Source of the DNA: Ornithinibacillus massiliensis
GTDB lineage: Bacteria > Bacillota > Bacilli > Bacillales > Amphibacillaceae
Direction of reading: 5' to 3'
Assembly: GCF_018310345.1 (NCBI RefSeq)
Contig: NZ_JAGXBY010000010.1
Location: 1 to 64,000 of the forward strand
Length of the DNA: 64,000 nt
Of the stretch, positions 17,984 through 26,026 are shown in pieces; the stretch's first letter is position 1; the number at the start of each line of letters is the position of its first letter. A model generated the notes under the pieces. It was not told the DNA's origin, ran no database searches, and saw only the letters and a program-made list of their open reading frames with translations. The translations under genes and the position numbers were made by a program.

Positions 17984-18517
17984 ATGGAGAAAAATTGGTA
18001 TGTTGTTCATACGTACTCAGGATATGAAAACAAAGTAAAGGCTAACTTAGAAAAGCGTGTCGAAACGATGGGAATGGAAGATAAAATCTTTCGTGTCATT
18101 GTTCCAGAAGAGGAAGAAACGGAAATAAAAAATGGCAAAAAGAAAGTCTTGAAAAAGAAGGTATTTCCAGGTTATGTATTAGCTGAAATGATAATGACGG
18201 ATGATTCTTGGTATGTGGTACGTAACACGCCAGGTGTGACAGGCTTTATCGGATCAAGTGGTGGAGGTACGAAGCCAACCCCACTCATGCCAGGAGAAGC
18301 AGAAGCAATTCTAAAAAGAATGGGCATGGCAGAGCCGGTTGTTCAAGTTGACTTTGAGCTGAAAGAAAACGTTCGCGTAACAGATGGACCGTTCTCGAAC
18401 TTCACTGGTTCTATTGAACACATCGACATGGACAAGCAAAAAATAAAAGTACATGTTAACATGTTCGGAAGAGAAACCCCGGTTGAGCTAGATTTCTCGC
18501 AAATTGAGAAAATATAA
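17984..18517 (+). CDS. nusG: Transcription elongation/termination factor NusG
   Basis: 177 residues. The N-terminal NGN domain (WYVVHTYSGYENKVKANLE onward) binds RNA polymerase, and the C-terminal KOW domain (about 125-175, GPFSNFTGSIEHIDMDKQKIKV) contacts partners such as S10 or Rho. In bacilli NusG promotes pausing. The GGGAGGG ribosome binding site lies about 22 bases upstream, further than usual, so initiation may be modest. It is followed by the rplK promoter. Confidence 0.96.
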   Translation: MEKNWYVVHTYSGYENKVKANLEKRVETMGMEDKIFRVIVPEEEETEIKNGKKKVLKKKVFPGYVLAEMIMTDDSWYVVRNTPGVTGFIGSSGGGTKPTPLMPGEAEAILKRMGMAEPVVQVDFELKENVRVTDGPFSNFTGSIEHIDMDKQKIKVHVNMFGRETPVELDFSQIEKI

Positions 18518-18667
18518 GTTTTATATAGAAACGTAATAGAAATCGCAAAAAAAATAGTAATAAATACTTGCGGTATATGGTGTGTATCAGGAATTTTACC
18601 TGTCTATAGATCGTGGTCATGGTCATGATTCGAACCAAAGGAATATGCTAAACTTTTCAGAAGGCAC

Positions 18668-18696
18668 TTGCATTTTTTCGGAATACATGCTAAAAT
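18668..18696 (+). promoter_or_regulatory. Promoter of rplK-rplA
   Basis: TTGCAT (18668-18673), 17-base spacer, TAAAAT (18691-18696) preceded by TGC. The transcript would carry a leader of about 90 bases including a candidate L1-binding hairpin. Confidence 0.8.
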
Positions 18697-18736
18697 TCTT
18701 TTGTTATTCATGCCCTAGGAGGGAATGAAAACCTGA

Positions 18737-18766
18737 GTGGGAGGGGAAAATCCCCAATTACCACAT
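18737..18766 (+). promoter_or_regulatory. Candidate ribosomal protein L1 binding hairpin before rplK
   Basis: GTGG (18737-18740) pairs with CCAC (18761-18764) around an inner stem GGGG-AAAA-TCCCC. The motif GTGGGAGG ... ATTACCACAT recurs before rplA. L1 autoregulation through this mRNA is established in other bacteria; binding here is inferred. Confidence 0.6.
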
Positions 18767-18791
18767 CACGGACTTTAAGGAGGTGTGTCTC

Positions 18792-19217
18792 GTGGCTAAA
18801 AAAGTAATCAAATTAGTTAAATTGCAAATTCCAGCTGGTAAAGCGAATCCAGCTCCACCGGTGGGACCTGCACTAGGTCAAGCTGGTGTAAATATCATGG
18901 GATTCTGTAAGGAATTCAACGCACGTACGCAAGATCAAGCTGGTTTAATTATTCCGGTTGAAATCACTGTATTTGAAGACCGTTCATTTACATTTATTAC
19001 GAAAACTCCACCTGCTGCAGTATTACTTAAAAAAGCAGCTGGTTTAGAGTCAGGATCTGGTGAACCTAACAAAACAAAGGTCGCTACTTTAAAACGTGAT
19101 AAAGTAAGAGAAATTGCAGAAACTAAAATGCCTGATTTAAACGCAGCTGACGTTGAAGCGGCTATGCGTATGGTTGAAGGAACTGCACGTAGCATGGGTA
19201 TTGTAATCGAAGACTAA
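18792..19217 (+). CDS. rplK: 50S ribosomal protein L11
   Basis: 141 residues from the GTG at 18792, eight bases behind AAGGAGGTG; a GTG inside that ribosome binding site is rejected because it would add non-conserved residues. L11 shapes the GTPase-associated centre on 23S rRNA and is needed for the RelA stringent response. The N-terminal domain with the proline-rich PPVGPALGQAGVNIM linker region and the C-terminal rRNA-binding domain are complete. A terminator-like hairpin follows. Confidence 0.97.
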   Translation: MAKKVIKLVKLQIPAGKANPAPPVGPALGQAGVNIMGFCKEFNARTQDQAGLIIPVEITVFEDRSFTFITKTPPAAVLLKKAAGLESGSGEPNKTKVATLKRDKVREIAETKMPDLNAADVEAAMRMVEGTARSMGIVIED

Positions 19218-19241
19218 TACTCTATAAATGTTACTACTAGA

Positions 19242-19280
19242 GGTTGCGGTAATGGTCTTCCGTTTCGCGCAACCCTTTTT
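19242..19280 (+). terminator. Terminator-like hairpin between rplK and rplA
   Basis: GGTTGCG (19242-19248) pairs with CGCAACC (19268-19274), followed by C and five T. The 19-base loop is long, so it may be only partly effective and may tune the rplK to rplA ratio. Confidence 0.6.
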
Positions 19281-19320
19281 CATGAAATCAATCTATAACT
19301 AATAGATTGTATCGCAAGCT

Positions 19321-19375
19321 TTATAGAAGCAAGCGCTGCTTCTATAAGTGGGAGGTACTACCGCTATTACCACAT
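19321..19375 (+). promoter_or_regulatory. Structured leader of rplA with candidate L1 site
   Basis: A perfect 11-bp hairpin (19321-19331 with 19337-19347) is followed at once by GTGGGAGG (19348-19355) and ATTACCACAT (19366-19375). The latter two are the same two blocks that precede rplK. The ribosome binding site lies a few bases further on, so binding of L1 could block rplA translation. Confidence 0.55.
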
Positions 19376-19393
19376 TAGAGGAGGAAATAAATA

Positions 19394-20086
19394 ATGGCTA
19401 AAAGAGGTAAAAGATATCAAGAAGCTGCAAAGCTAATTGATCGTTCTAAATCTTATGATATAAACGAAGCTGTTGCTTTATTAAAAGAAACAGCAAAAGC
19501 TAAATTTGATGAAACTGTAGAAGTGGCTTTCCGTCTAGGGGTTGACCCTAAGAAAGCTGACCAACAAATCCGTGGTGCTATGGTGTTACCAAACGGTACT
19601 GGTAAAACACAACGTGTACTAGTATTCGCTAAAGGTGACAAAGTGAAAGAAGCAGAAGCGGCTGGAGCAGATTATGTTGGAGACCAAGATCTTATCAACA
19701 AAATCAACCAAGGTTGGTTTGAGTTTGATGTGATCGTTGCAACTCCAGACATGATGGCTGAAGTTGGTAAATTAGGTAGAGTTCTAGGACCTAAAGGCTT
19801 AATGCCAAACCCTAAAACTGGTACTGTTACTTTCGAAGTAGAAAAAGCAATCAAAGAAATTAAAGCTGGTAAGGTTGAATATCGTGTAGATAAGCAATCT
19901 AATATCCACGTTCCTATCGGAAAAATTTCTTTCGACAACCAAAAGCTTGTTGAAAACTTCGAGGCTCTTGTTGAAACAATTGTAAAAGTAAAACCTCAAG
20001 CTGCTAAAGGGGTTTACATGAAGAATGTTGCAATTACTTCAACAATGGGACCTGGAATCAGAGTAGACGTTTCCAACTACCGTTAA
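19394..20086 (+). CDS. rplA: 50S ribosomal protein L1
   Basis: 230 residues. L1 forms the mobile stalk at the E site and in many bacteria represses its own operon by binding the mRNA leader. The two-domain fold is complete, including the conserved GxVLGPRGLMPNPK-type segment (LGRVLGPKGLMPNPKTGTV, about 121-139). GAGGAGGAAA precedes the ATG. The leader repeats the L1-like motif found before rplK. Confidence 0.97.
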   Translation: MAKRGKRYQEAAKLIDRSKSYDINEAVALLKETAKAKFDETVEVAFRLGVDPKKADQQIRGAMVLPNGTGKTQRVLVFAKGDKVKEAEAAGADYVGDQDLINKINQGWFEFDVIVATPDMMAEVGKLGRVLGPKGLMPNPKTGTVTFEVEKAIKEIKAGKVEYRVDKQSNIHVPIGKISFDNQKLVENFEALVETIVKVKPQAAKGVYMKNVAITSTMGPGIRVDVSNYR

Positions 20087-20093
20087 TTGGTAA

Positions 20094-20122
20094 TTGACTT
20101 TTATTCCTCGATTCGGTATACT
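20094..20122 (+). promoter_or_regulatory. Promoter of rplJ-rplL
   Basis: TTGACT (20094-20099), 17-base spacer, TATACT (20117-20122), right behind rplA. Confidence 0.8.
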
Positions 20123-20128
20123 GTAATT

Positions 20129-20253
20129 TGTGATGAATTGAATACGTTGTACCGTAGACAGTAGGTGCTGAATAGCTTAATATCCTGCCGAGGTGTTTGA
20201 AACAAGTTAAACTTTGTTTATTCGAGCCTCCATGTCTATATGGGGGCTCTTTT
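20129..20253 (+). promoter_or_regulatory. L10 leader with terminator
   Basis: Position, length and composition match the L10 leader of Firmicutes, in which the L10-L12 complex controls rplJ-rplL. It ends in a terminator, GAGCCTCCAT (20224-20233) pairing with ATGGGGGCTC (20240-20249) and then T4. Internal folding was not computed. Confidence 0.75.
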
Positions 20254-20305
20254 AATAGTGAAACCTAAAACGGTATGATGGACGAAACTAACGGGAGGTG
20301 GAACA

Positions 20306-20806
20306 ATGTCAAAAGTAATGGAAAAGAAACAACAAATCGTACAAGAAATCGCTGATAAATTCCGTGAAAGCCAATCAACAGTTTTAGTTGATTATCGTGG
20401 TCTTGACGTTGCAGAGGTTACTGAACTTCGTAAGCAACTTCGTGATGCTGGTGTTGAGTTCAAAGTGTACAAAAACACAATGTCTCGTCGTGCAGCTGAA
20501 GCAGCTGAATTAGCTGAATTAAATGAAGTTTTAGTTGGACCAACTGCTATTGCTTTCAGTAAAGATGATGTAGTTGCTCCAGCGAAGATCCTTAGCAATT
20601 TTGCTAAAGAGCACGAAGCTTTAGAAATTAAAGCAGGTGTCTTAGATGGCAAAATCGTAACGCTTGATCAAATCAAGGAGCTTGCAGATCTACCGAACTA
20701 CGAAGGTATGGTATCTATGCTACTCAGCGTACTACAAGCACCTATGCGCAACTTTGCTTATGTTACAAAAGCTGTTGCAGAACAAAAAGAAGAACAAGGC
20801 GCGTAA
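20306..20806 (+). CDS. rplJ: 50S ribosomal protein L10
   Basis: 166 residues. L10 anchors the L7/L12 stalk to 23S rRNA. The N-terminal rRNA-binding domain has the conserved STVLVDYRGLDVAEVTELRK and YKNTMSRRA segments, and the C-terminal helix that carries L12 dimers is present. GGGAGGTGG precedes the ATG. It heads the rplJ-rplL unit behind the L10 leader. Confidence 0.97.
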   Translation: MSKVMEKKQQIVQEIADKFRESQSTVLVDYRGLDVAEVTELRKQLRDAGVEFKVYKNTMSRRAAEAAELAELNEVLVGPTAIAFSKDDVVAPAKILSNFAKEHEALEIKAGVLDGKIVTLDQIKELADLPNYEGMVSMLLSVLQAPMRNFAYVTKAVAEQKEEQGA

Positions 20807-20873
20807 GTTGATTGTGAATCAACCAATTGTCTTAGGATATTAAAAAAACATTAAAAATCAGGAGGAAATAAAA

Positions 20874-21239
20874 ATGACTAAAGAGCAAATTATCGATGCT
20901 ATTAAAGAAATGTCTGTACTAGATCTTAACGATCTTGTAAAAGCTATTGAAGAAGAATTTGGAGTAACTGCTGCTGCACCTGTTGCTGTAGCTGGTGGAG
21001 CTGCTGCTGGTGGAGCTGCTGAAGAAAAAACTGAATTTGACGTAGTACTTGCTGATGCTGGTGCTTCTAAAATTAAAGTTGTTAAAGCGGTTCGTGAAAT
21101 CACTGGTCTTGGCTTAAAAGATGCTAAAGATTTAGTAGATAACGCTCCTAAAGCTGTTAAAGAAGGCGTTTCTAAAGATGAAGCTGAAGAAGTTAAAGCT
21201 AAACTTGAAGAAGCAGGCGCTTCTGTAGAAGTTAAATAA
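20874..21239 (+). CDS. rplL: 50S ribosomal protein L7/L12
   Basis: 121 residues. The N-terminal dimerisation helices are followed by an Ala/Gly/Val-rich hinge (about 40-52) and the C-terminal domain, with KTEFDVVLADAGASKIKVVK and GLGLKDAKDLVD. That domain recruits translation GTPases. It is present in several copies per ribosome, which fits the strong AGGAGGAAA site. A GC-rich hairpin (21258-21267 with 21276-21285) follows and may end the transcript, although its T-run is poor. Confidence 0.97.
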   Translation: MTKEQIIDAIKEMSVLDLNDLVKAIEEEFGVTAAAPVAVAGGAAAGGAAEEKTEFDVVLADAGASKIKVVKAVREITGLGLKDAKDLVDNAPKAVKEGVSKDEAEEVKAKLEEAGASVEVK

Positions 21240-21257
21240 TTATAATTCAATGAACAT

Positions 21258-21292
21258 GAGCTCGTCGTAACTATTCGACGGGCTCTACATTT
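21258..21292 (+). terminator. Hairpin after rplL, weak terminator
   Basis: GAGCTCGTCG (21258-21267) pairs with CGACGGGCTC (21276-21285) with one G-T pair. Only a poor T-rich tail (TACATTT) follows. Confidence 0.5.
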
Positions 21293-21338
21293 ACACAGAA
21301 TCTTCCTTATATTACATAAAAGTAAAGTAGGTGCCCAA

Positions 21339-21941
21339 ATGTCTGAGCATTACTTTTCACAAAAACCCCAATCAAAAAGTTCACCCAAACATTGGAATTA
21401 CAGACTGAGAGGAAAAGAATATAAATTTACAAGTGATGTCGGTGTGTTTTCTAAGAATGAAGTAGATTTTGGATCGAGGTTATTAATAGAAACATTTACT
21501 CCTCCTGAAATTCCCGGGGATTTACTGGATTTAGGGTGTGGTTATGGGCCGATAGGGATTTCTATTGCAAACGAATTGCTAGAGCGTAAGGTTGTTATGG
21601 CCGATGTTAATGAACGCGCGTTAACATTAGCTGCATCCAATGCGGAGCAAAATGGAGTATCGAATGTAGAATTTGTTCTCAGTGATAGATTTTTGGGATT
21701 AGAGAATCGAAAGTTTGCTGCTATATTAACTAATCCACCTATTCGAGCCGGGAAATCGGTTGTCCATGGGATGTTTGAAGGTAGTAAAGAAAGTTTGCTT
21801 GAAGGTGGCGAACTTTGGGTTGTGATTCAGAAAAAGCAAGGTGCTCCTTCTGCTATACAAAAATTAGAATCTTTATTCGGAAATTGTGAAACGATAGCAA
21901 AGAGTAAAGGTTATTTTATTTTGCGGTCAATAAATGATTGA
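21339..21941 (+). CDS. RsmC-like class I SAM-dependent methyltransferase (YbxB)
   Basis: 200 residues. The cofactor-binding motif LLDLGCGYGPIGISIA (about 63-78) and the catalytic NPPI motif (about 130-133) place it with the RsmC/RlmG-type N2-guanine rRNA methyltransferases. It sits between rplL and rpoB, as ybxB does in B. subtilis; the substrate is not established. AAGTAGGTG precedes the ATG. Confidence 0.85.
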   Translation: MSEHYFSQKPQSKSSPKHWNYRLRGKEYKFTSDVGVFSKNEVDFGSRLLIETFTPPEIPGDLLDLGCGYGPIGISIANELLERKVVMADVNERALTLAASNAEQNGVSNVEFVLSDRFLGLENRKFAAILTNPPIRAGKSVVHGMFEGSKESLLEGGELWVVIQKKQGAPSAIQKLESLFGNCETIAKSKGYFILRSIND

Positions 21942-22396
21942 CTTCGATAGAAGGACTATGATAATATAATAAAATGCTAATATGGGATTATTTTGTCAAG
22001 AGAATTTTTTTGAAAGAGGAAAGTGTATAATTCATCAAGTTTAGGAAACAATGATAGAATCGAATTATGAGCGTTCTATCTATTTTTCGCTTTTGTGGAA
22101 TTGTTTCAGATGAATGTACAACTTATTATGCTTTTCTATTTTAAAATCATACCCCATATTTTTAGGGATGGCAAGTAATAGTTTTACCTTATAAGTAGAA
22201 TCAACGTCCGCTGTTGATTCACTTTGGTTTGTTACTTGTACATAAATCCTATTAGTAGTTTTTTCCGTTTTTAAGCAATTGTTTCTCTAACTAAGAAAGC
22301 ATTAACATGAAACAATTGTTTTCTAACAATATAGTTGTTATTTACATGTGAGCTCTGCTCGCAAATAAAATATGCATGATTTGAGAGGTGAAGCAG
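21942..22396 (+). other. Long leader region before rpoB
   Basis: A gene-free 455-base stretch. TATAAT at 22026-22031 is the best -10 candidate, without a convincing -35. Two perfect inverted repeats follow: GAATCAAC (22198-22205) with GTTGATTC (22213-22220), and CAATTGTTTC (22276-22285) with GAAACAATTG (22309-22318). An rpoB leader of some 360 bases would carry both hairpins. The reverse strand carries a 68-codon open stretch without a start codon. Confidence 0.5.
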
Positions 22397-25300
22397 TTGA
22401 CAGGTCAACTAGTTCAGTATGGACGGCACCGCCAACGTAGAAGTTATGCGCGCATCAGTGAAGTATTAGAATTGCCGAATCTAATCGAAATCCAAACCGC
22501 TTCATATCAATGGTTTATGGAAGAAGGTTTGAGAGAAATGTTCCAGGACATTTCTCCGATTGAGGATTTTACAGGTAACCTATCACTTGAGTTTGTTGAT
22601 TATAGCTTAGGTGAGCCGAAATACCCTGTAGATGAATCAAAAGAAAGAGATGTTACTTATAATGCTCCACTTCGTGTAAAGGTTCGATTGATTAATAACG
22701 AAACCGGCGAAGTGAAAGAGCAAGAAGTCTTTATGGGAGACTTCCCTCTCATGACAGATACTGGTACGTTCATTATCAATGGAGCTGAACGTGTAATTGT
22801 TTCGCAGCTTGTACGTTCACCTAGTGTCTATTTTAATGAAAAAATCGATAAAAACGGTAAGCGTGGTGTTGCGGCAACTGTTATTCCAAACCGCGGTGCA
22901 TGGTTAGAATTTGAAACAGATGCTAAAGACGTCGCTTATGTACGTATTGATCGTACACGTAAATTGCCAATTACCGTACTATTACGTGCGCTTGGTTTTG
23001 GTTCTGATCAAGAGATTATCGATTTAATCGGTGAAAACGAGTATCTGATCAATACGCTAGAAAAGGATAATACCGAAACGACTGAAAAAGCGCTATTAGA
23101 AATTTACGAGCGCCTGCGTCCGGGTGAACCACCTACTGTAGAAAATGCGAAAAGCTTATTAATTTCACGTTTCTTTGATCCTAAACGTTATGACCTTGCG
23201 CATGTTGGACGTTACAAGATCAACAAGAAACTTCATCTGAAAAATCGTTTATTCAATCAAGTATTGGCTGAGCCTATTGTTGATATGGATACTGGTGAAG
23301 TTCTTGCAGAAGCAGGAGATAAGGTCGAACGTAGATTGTTAGATAAAATTATTCCATATATCGAGAAAAAAGATGTTGTTCTTGGTGAACAAATTCTAGA
23401 GCCACATGATGGTGTATTAGAGGATCCGATTCGAATTCAATCTATTAAGATTGTTGATCCAACAGACCCAAGTGGTGAAAGAGTGCTTAATCTAATTGGT
23501 AATGCAAATATCGATACGAGTGTGAAACATATTACACCGGCTGATATATTAGCATCGATTAGCTATTTCTTTAACTTACTACACCAAGTTGGTGACACAG
23601 ATGATATTGACCATTTAGGTAACCGTAGACTTCGTTCTGTTGGTGAATTACTACAAAACCAGTTCCGTATTGGTTTATCCCGTATGGAGCGTGTGGTTCG
23701 TGAACGTATGTCTATTCAAGATACATCTAGTGTAACACCACAACAATTAATCAACATCCGTCCGGTTATTGCGTCTATTAAAGAGTTCTTCGGAAGCTCA
23801 CAGTTATCACAGTTTATGGATCAGACTAACCCGTTAGCTGAATTAACACATAAACGTCGTCTGTCAGCTCTAGGACCTGGTGGTTTAACTCGTGAACGTG
23901 CTGGTTTTGAAGTGCGTGACGTTCACTATTCCCATTATGGTCGTATGTGTCCGATTGAAACTCCAGAGGGGCCGAACATTGGGTTAATTAACTCATTATC
24001 TTCCTATGCGAAAGTGAATAAATTTGGATTTATTGAAACGCCATATCGTCGGGTTGATCCGGATACTGGTAGAGTTACAAGCCAAATTGATTATTTAACA
24101 GCAGATGAAGAGGATAATTATGTAGTTGCCCAAGCAAATGCTAGATTAAATGAAGATGGAACATTCGCTGATGAAGAAGTAGTAGCACGTTTCCGTGGTG
24201 AAAATACAGTTGTTGCTCGTGAAAAGATAGATTACATGGACGTTTCACCGAAGCAGGTAGTATCGGCTGCGACAGCATGTATTCCATTCTTAGAAAACGA
24301 TGACTCCAACCGTGCACTAATGGGAGCGAACATGCAACGTCAGGCGGTTCCATTATTAAATCCAGAAGCTCCAATTGTAGGTACTGGAATGGAGTATGTA
24401 TCTGGTAAAGACTCTGGAGCAGCAATCATCTGTAAGAATGATGGTATTGTAGAACGAGTAGAAGCAAAAGAAATTTTAGTACGTCGTGTATCTGTGGTGG
24501 ATGGTAAAGAAGTAAAAGGTGATTTAGATCGCTATAAGCTTCAGAAGTTTATTCGTTCTAACCAAGGTACTTGTATAAATCAACGCCCGAATGTAACAGA
24601 GGGTGATCGTGTTACAAAAGGTGAGGTACTTGCGGATGGACCTTCCATGGAAAAAGGTGAGCTTGCACTTGGACGTAACGTATTAGTAGCGTTCATGACA
24701 TGGGAAGGTTACAACTACGAGGATGCAATCATCATGAGTGAGCGTCTTGTAAAAGATGATGTATATACTTCGATCCATATTGAAGAGTATGAATCTGAAG
24801 CGCGTGACACGAAGCTAGGACCAGAAGAAATCACTCGCGATATCCCGAATGTAGGGGAAGAAGCACTGAAGAATCTTAACGAACAAGGAATTATCCGTAT
24901 CGGTGCAGAGGTTTCAGACGGTGATATTCTAGTAGGTAAAGTAACGCCAAAAGGGGTTACTGAACTTTCAGCGGAAGAGCGTTTATTACACGCAATCTTC
25001 GGTGAAAAGGCTCGTGAAGTACGTGATACATCCTTACGTGTACCACATGGTGCTGGCGGTATTGTATTAGACGTCAAAGTCTTCAATCGTGAAGATGGTG
25101 ATGAACTACCACCAGGCGTTAATGAATTAGTACGTGTTTACATCGTACAAAAACGTAAAATCCATGAAGGAGATAAAATGGCAGGACGTCACGGTAATAA
25201 AGGGGTTATTTCCCGTATTTTACCAGAAGAAGATATGCCATTCCTACCTGATGGTACACCGGTTGATATCATGCTTAACCCATTAGGGGTACCATCGCGT

Positions 25301-25933
25301 ATGAATATCGGACAGGTGTTTGAATTACATCTAGGTATGGCAGCTAGACAGCTAGGTATCCATGTTGCTACACCAGTATTTGATGGGGCGACAGAGCAAG
25401 ACGTTTGGGATACATTAGAAGAAGCTGGTATGCCACGTGATGCGAAAACGATTCTTTATGATGGAAGAACTGGGGTACCATTTGATAACCGTGTATCTGT
25501 TGGTGTCATGTATATGATTAAACTAGCGCACATGGTTGATGATAAATTACACGCTCGTTCAACTGGTCCATACTCACTTGTTACACAGCAGCCGCTTGGT
25601 GGTAAAGCACAGTTCGGTGGACAACGTTTCGGTGAGATGGAGGTATGGGCACTAGAAGCATATGGTGCTGCATACACGTTACAAGAAATTCTAACCGTGA
25701 AATCGGATGACGTTGTTGGACGTGTGAAAACGTATGAAGCAATCGTTAAAGGCGATAACGTACCTGAACCAGGAGTTCCAGAATCATTTAAAGTATTAAT
25801 TAAAGAGCTACAGAGTCTTGGTTTAGACGTAAAAATCTTAGCTGGAGACGAATCTGAAATAGAAATGCGTGACTTAGAAGAAGAAGAAACACAAGCAGCT
25901 AGTAAGCTTAATTTAGAAGTTGAAGAAAATTAA
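22397..25933 (+). CDS. rpoB: RNA polymerase beta subunit
   Basis: 1178 residues from the TTG at 22397, six bases behind GAGAGGTG; this gives the conserved N-terminus MTGQLVQYGRHRQRRSYARI. It is the catalytic core with beta-prime. The rifampicin-binding clusters are visible (GSSQLSQFMDQTNPLAELTHKRRLSALGPGG in pieces, about residues 467-497) with wild-type residues at the usual resistance positions, so rifampicin sensitivity is expected. The C-terminus is acidic. rpoC follows 93 bases later. Confidence 0.98.
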   Translation: MTGQLVQYGRHRQRRSYARISEVLELPNLIEIQTASYQWFMEEGLREMFQDISPIEDFTGNLSLEFVDYSLGEPKYPVDESKERDVTYNAPLRVKVRLINNETGEVKEQEVFMGDFPLMTDTGTFIINGAERVIVSQLVRSPSVYFNEKIDKNGKRGVAATVIPNRGAWLEFETDAKDVAYVRIDRTRKLPITVLLRALGFGSDQEIIDLIGENEYLINTLEKDNTETTEKALLEIYERLRPGEPPTVENAKSLLISRFFDPKRYDLAHVGRYKINKKLHLKNRLFNQVLAEPIVDMDTGEVLAEAGDKVERRLLDKIIPYIEKKDVVLGEQILEPHDGVLEDPIRIQSIKIVDPTDPSGERVLNLIGNANIDTSVKHITPADILASISYFFNLLHQVGDTDDIDHLGNRRLRSVGELLQNQFRIGLSRMERVVRERMSIQDTSSVTPQQLINIRPVIASIKEFFGSSQLSQFMDQTNPLAELTHKRRLSALGPGGLTRERAGFEVRDVHYSHYGRMCPIETPEGPNIGLINSLSSYAKVNKFGFIETPYRRVDPDTGRVTSQIDYLTADEEDNYVVAQANARLNEDGTFADEEVVARFRGENTVVAREKIDYMDVSPKQVVSAATACIPFLENDDSNRALMGANMQRQAVPLLNPEAPIVGTGMEYVSGKDSGAAIICKNDGIVERVEAKEILVRRVSVVDGKEVKGDLDRYKLQKFIRSNQGTCINQRPNVTEGDRVTKGEVLADGPSMEKGELALGRNVLVAFMTWEGYNYEDAIIMSERLVKDDVYTSIHIEEYESEARDTKLGPEEITRDIPNVGEEALKNLNEQGIIRIGAEVSDGDILVGKVTPKGVTELSAEERLLHAIFGEKAREVRDTSLRVPHGAGGIVLDVKVFNREDGDELPPGVNELVRVYIVQKRKIHEGDKMAGRHGNKGVISRILPEEDMPFLPDGTPVDIMLNPLGVPSRMNIGQVFELHLGMAARQLGIHVATPVFDGATEQDVWDTLEEAGMPRDAKTILYDGRTGVPFDNRVSVGVMYMIKLAHMVDDKLHARSTGPYSLVTQQPLGGKAQFGGQRFGEMEVWALEAYGAAYTLQEILTVKSDDVVGRVKTYEAIVKGDNVPEPGVPESFKVLIKELQSLGLDVKILAGDESEIEMRDLEEEETQAASKLNLEVEEN

Positions 25934-26026
25934 TGTTGGTGGGGAATTGACTTTATTGTCTTTCCCCCATAGCTCATTCGTAAGTAAATCCATTGGAAAA
26001 CGGACATTAAAAAGGGAGGTATACCC

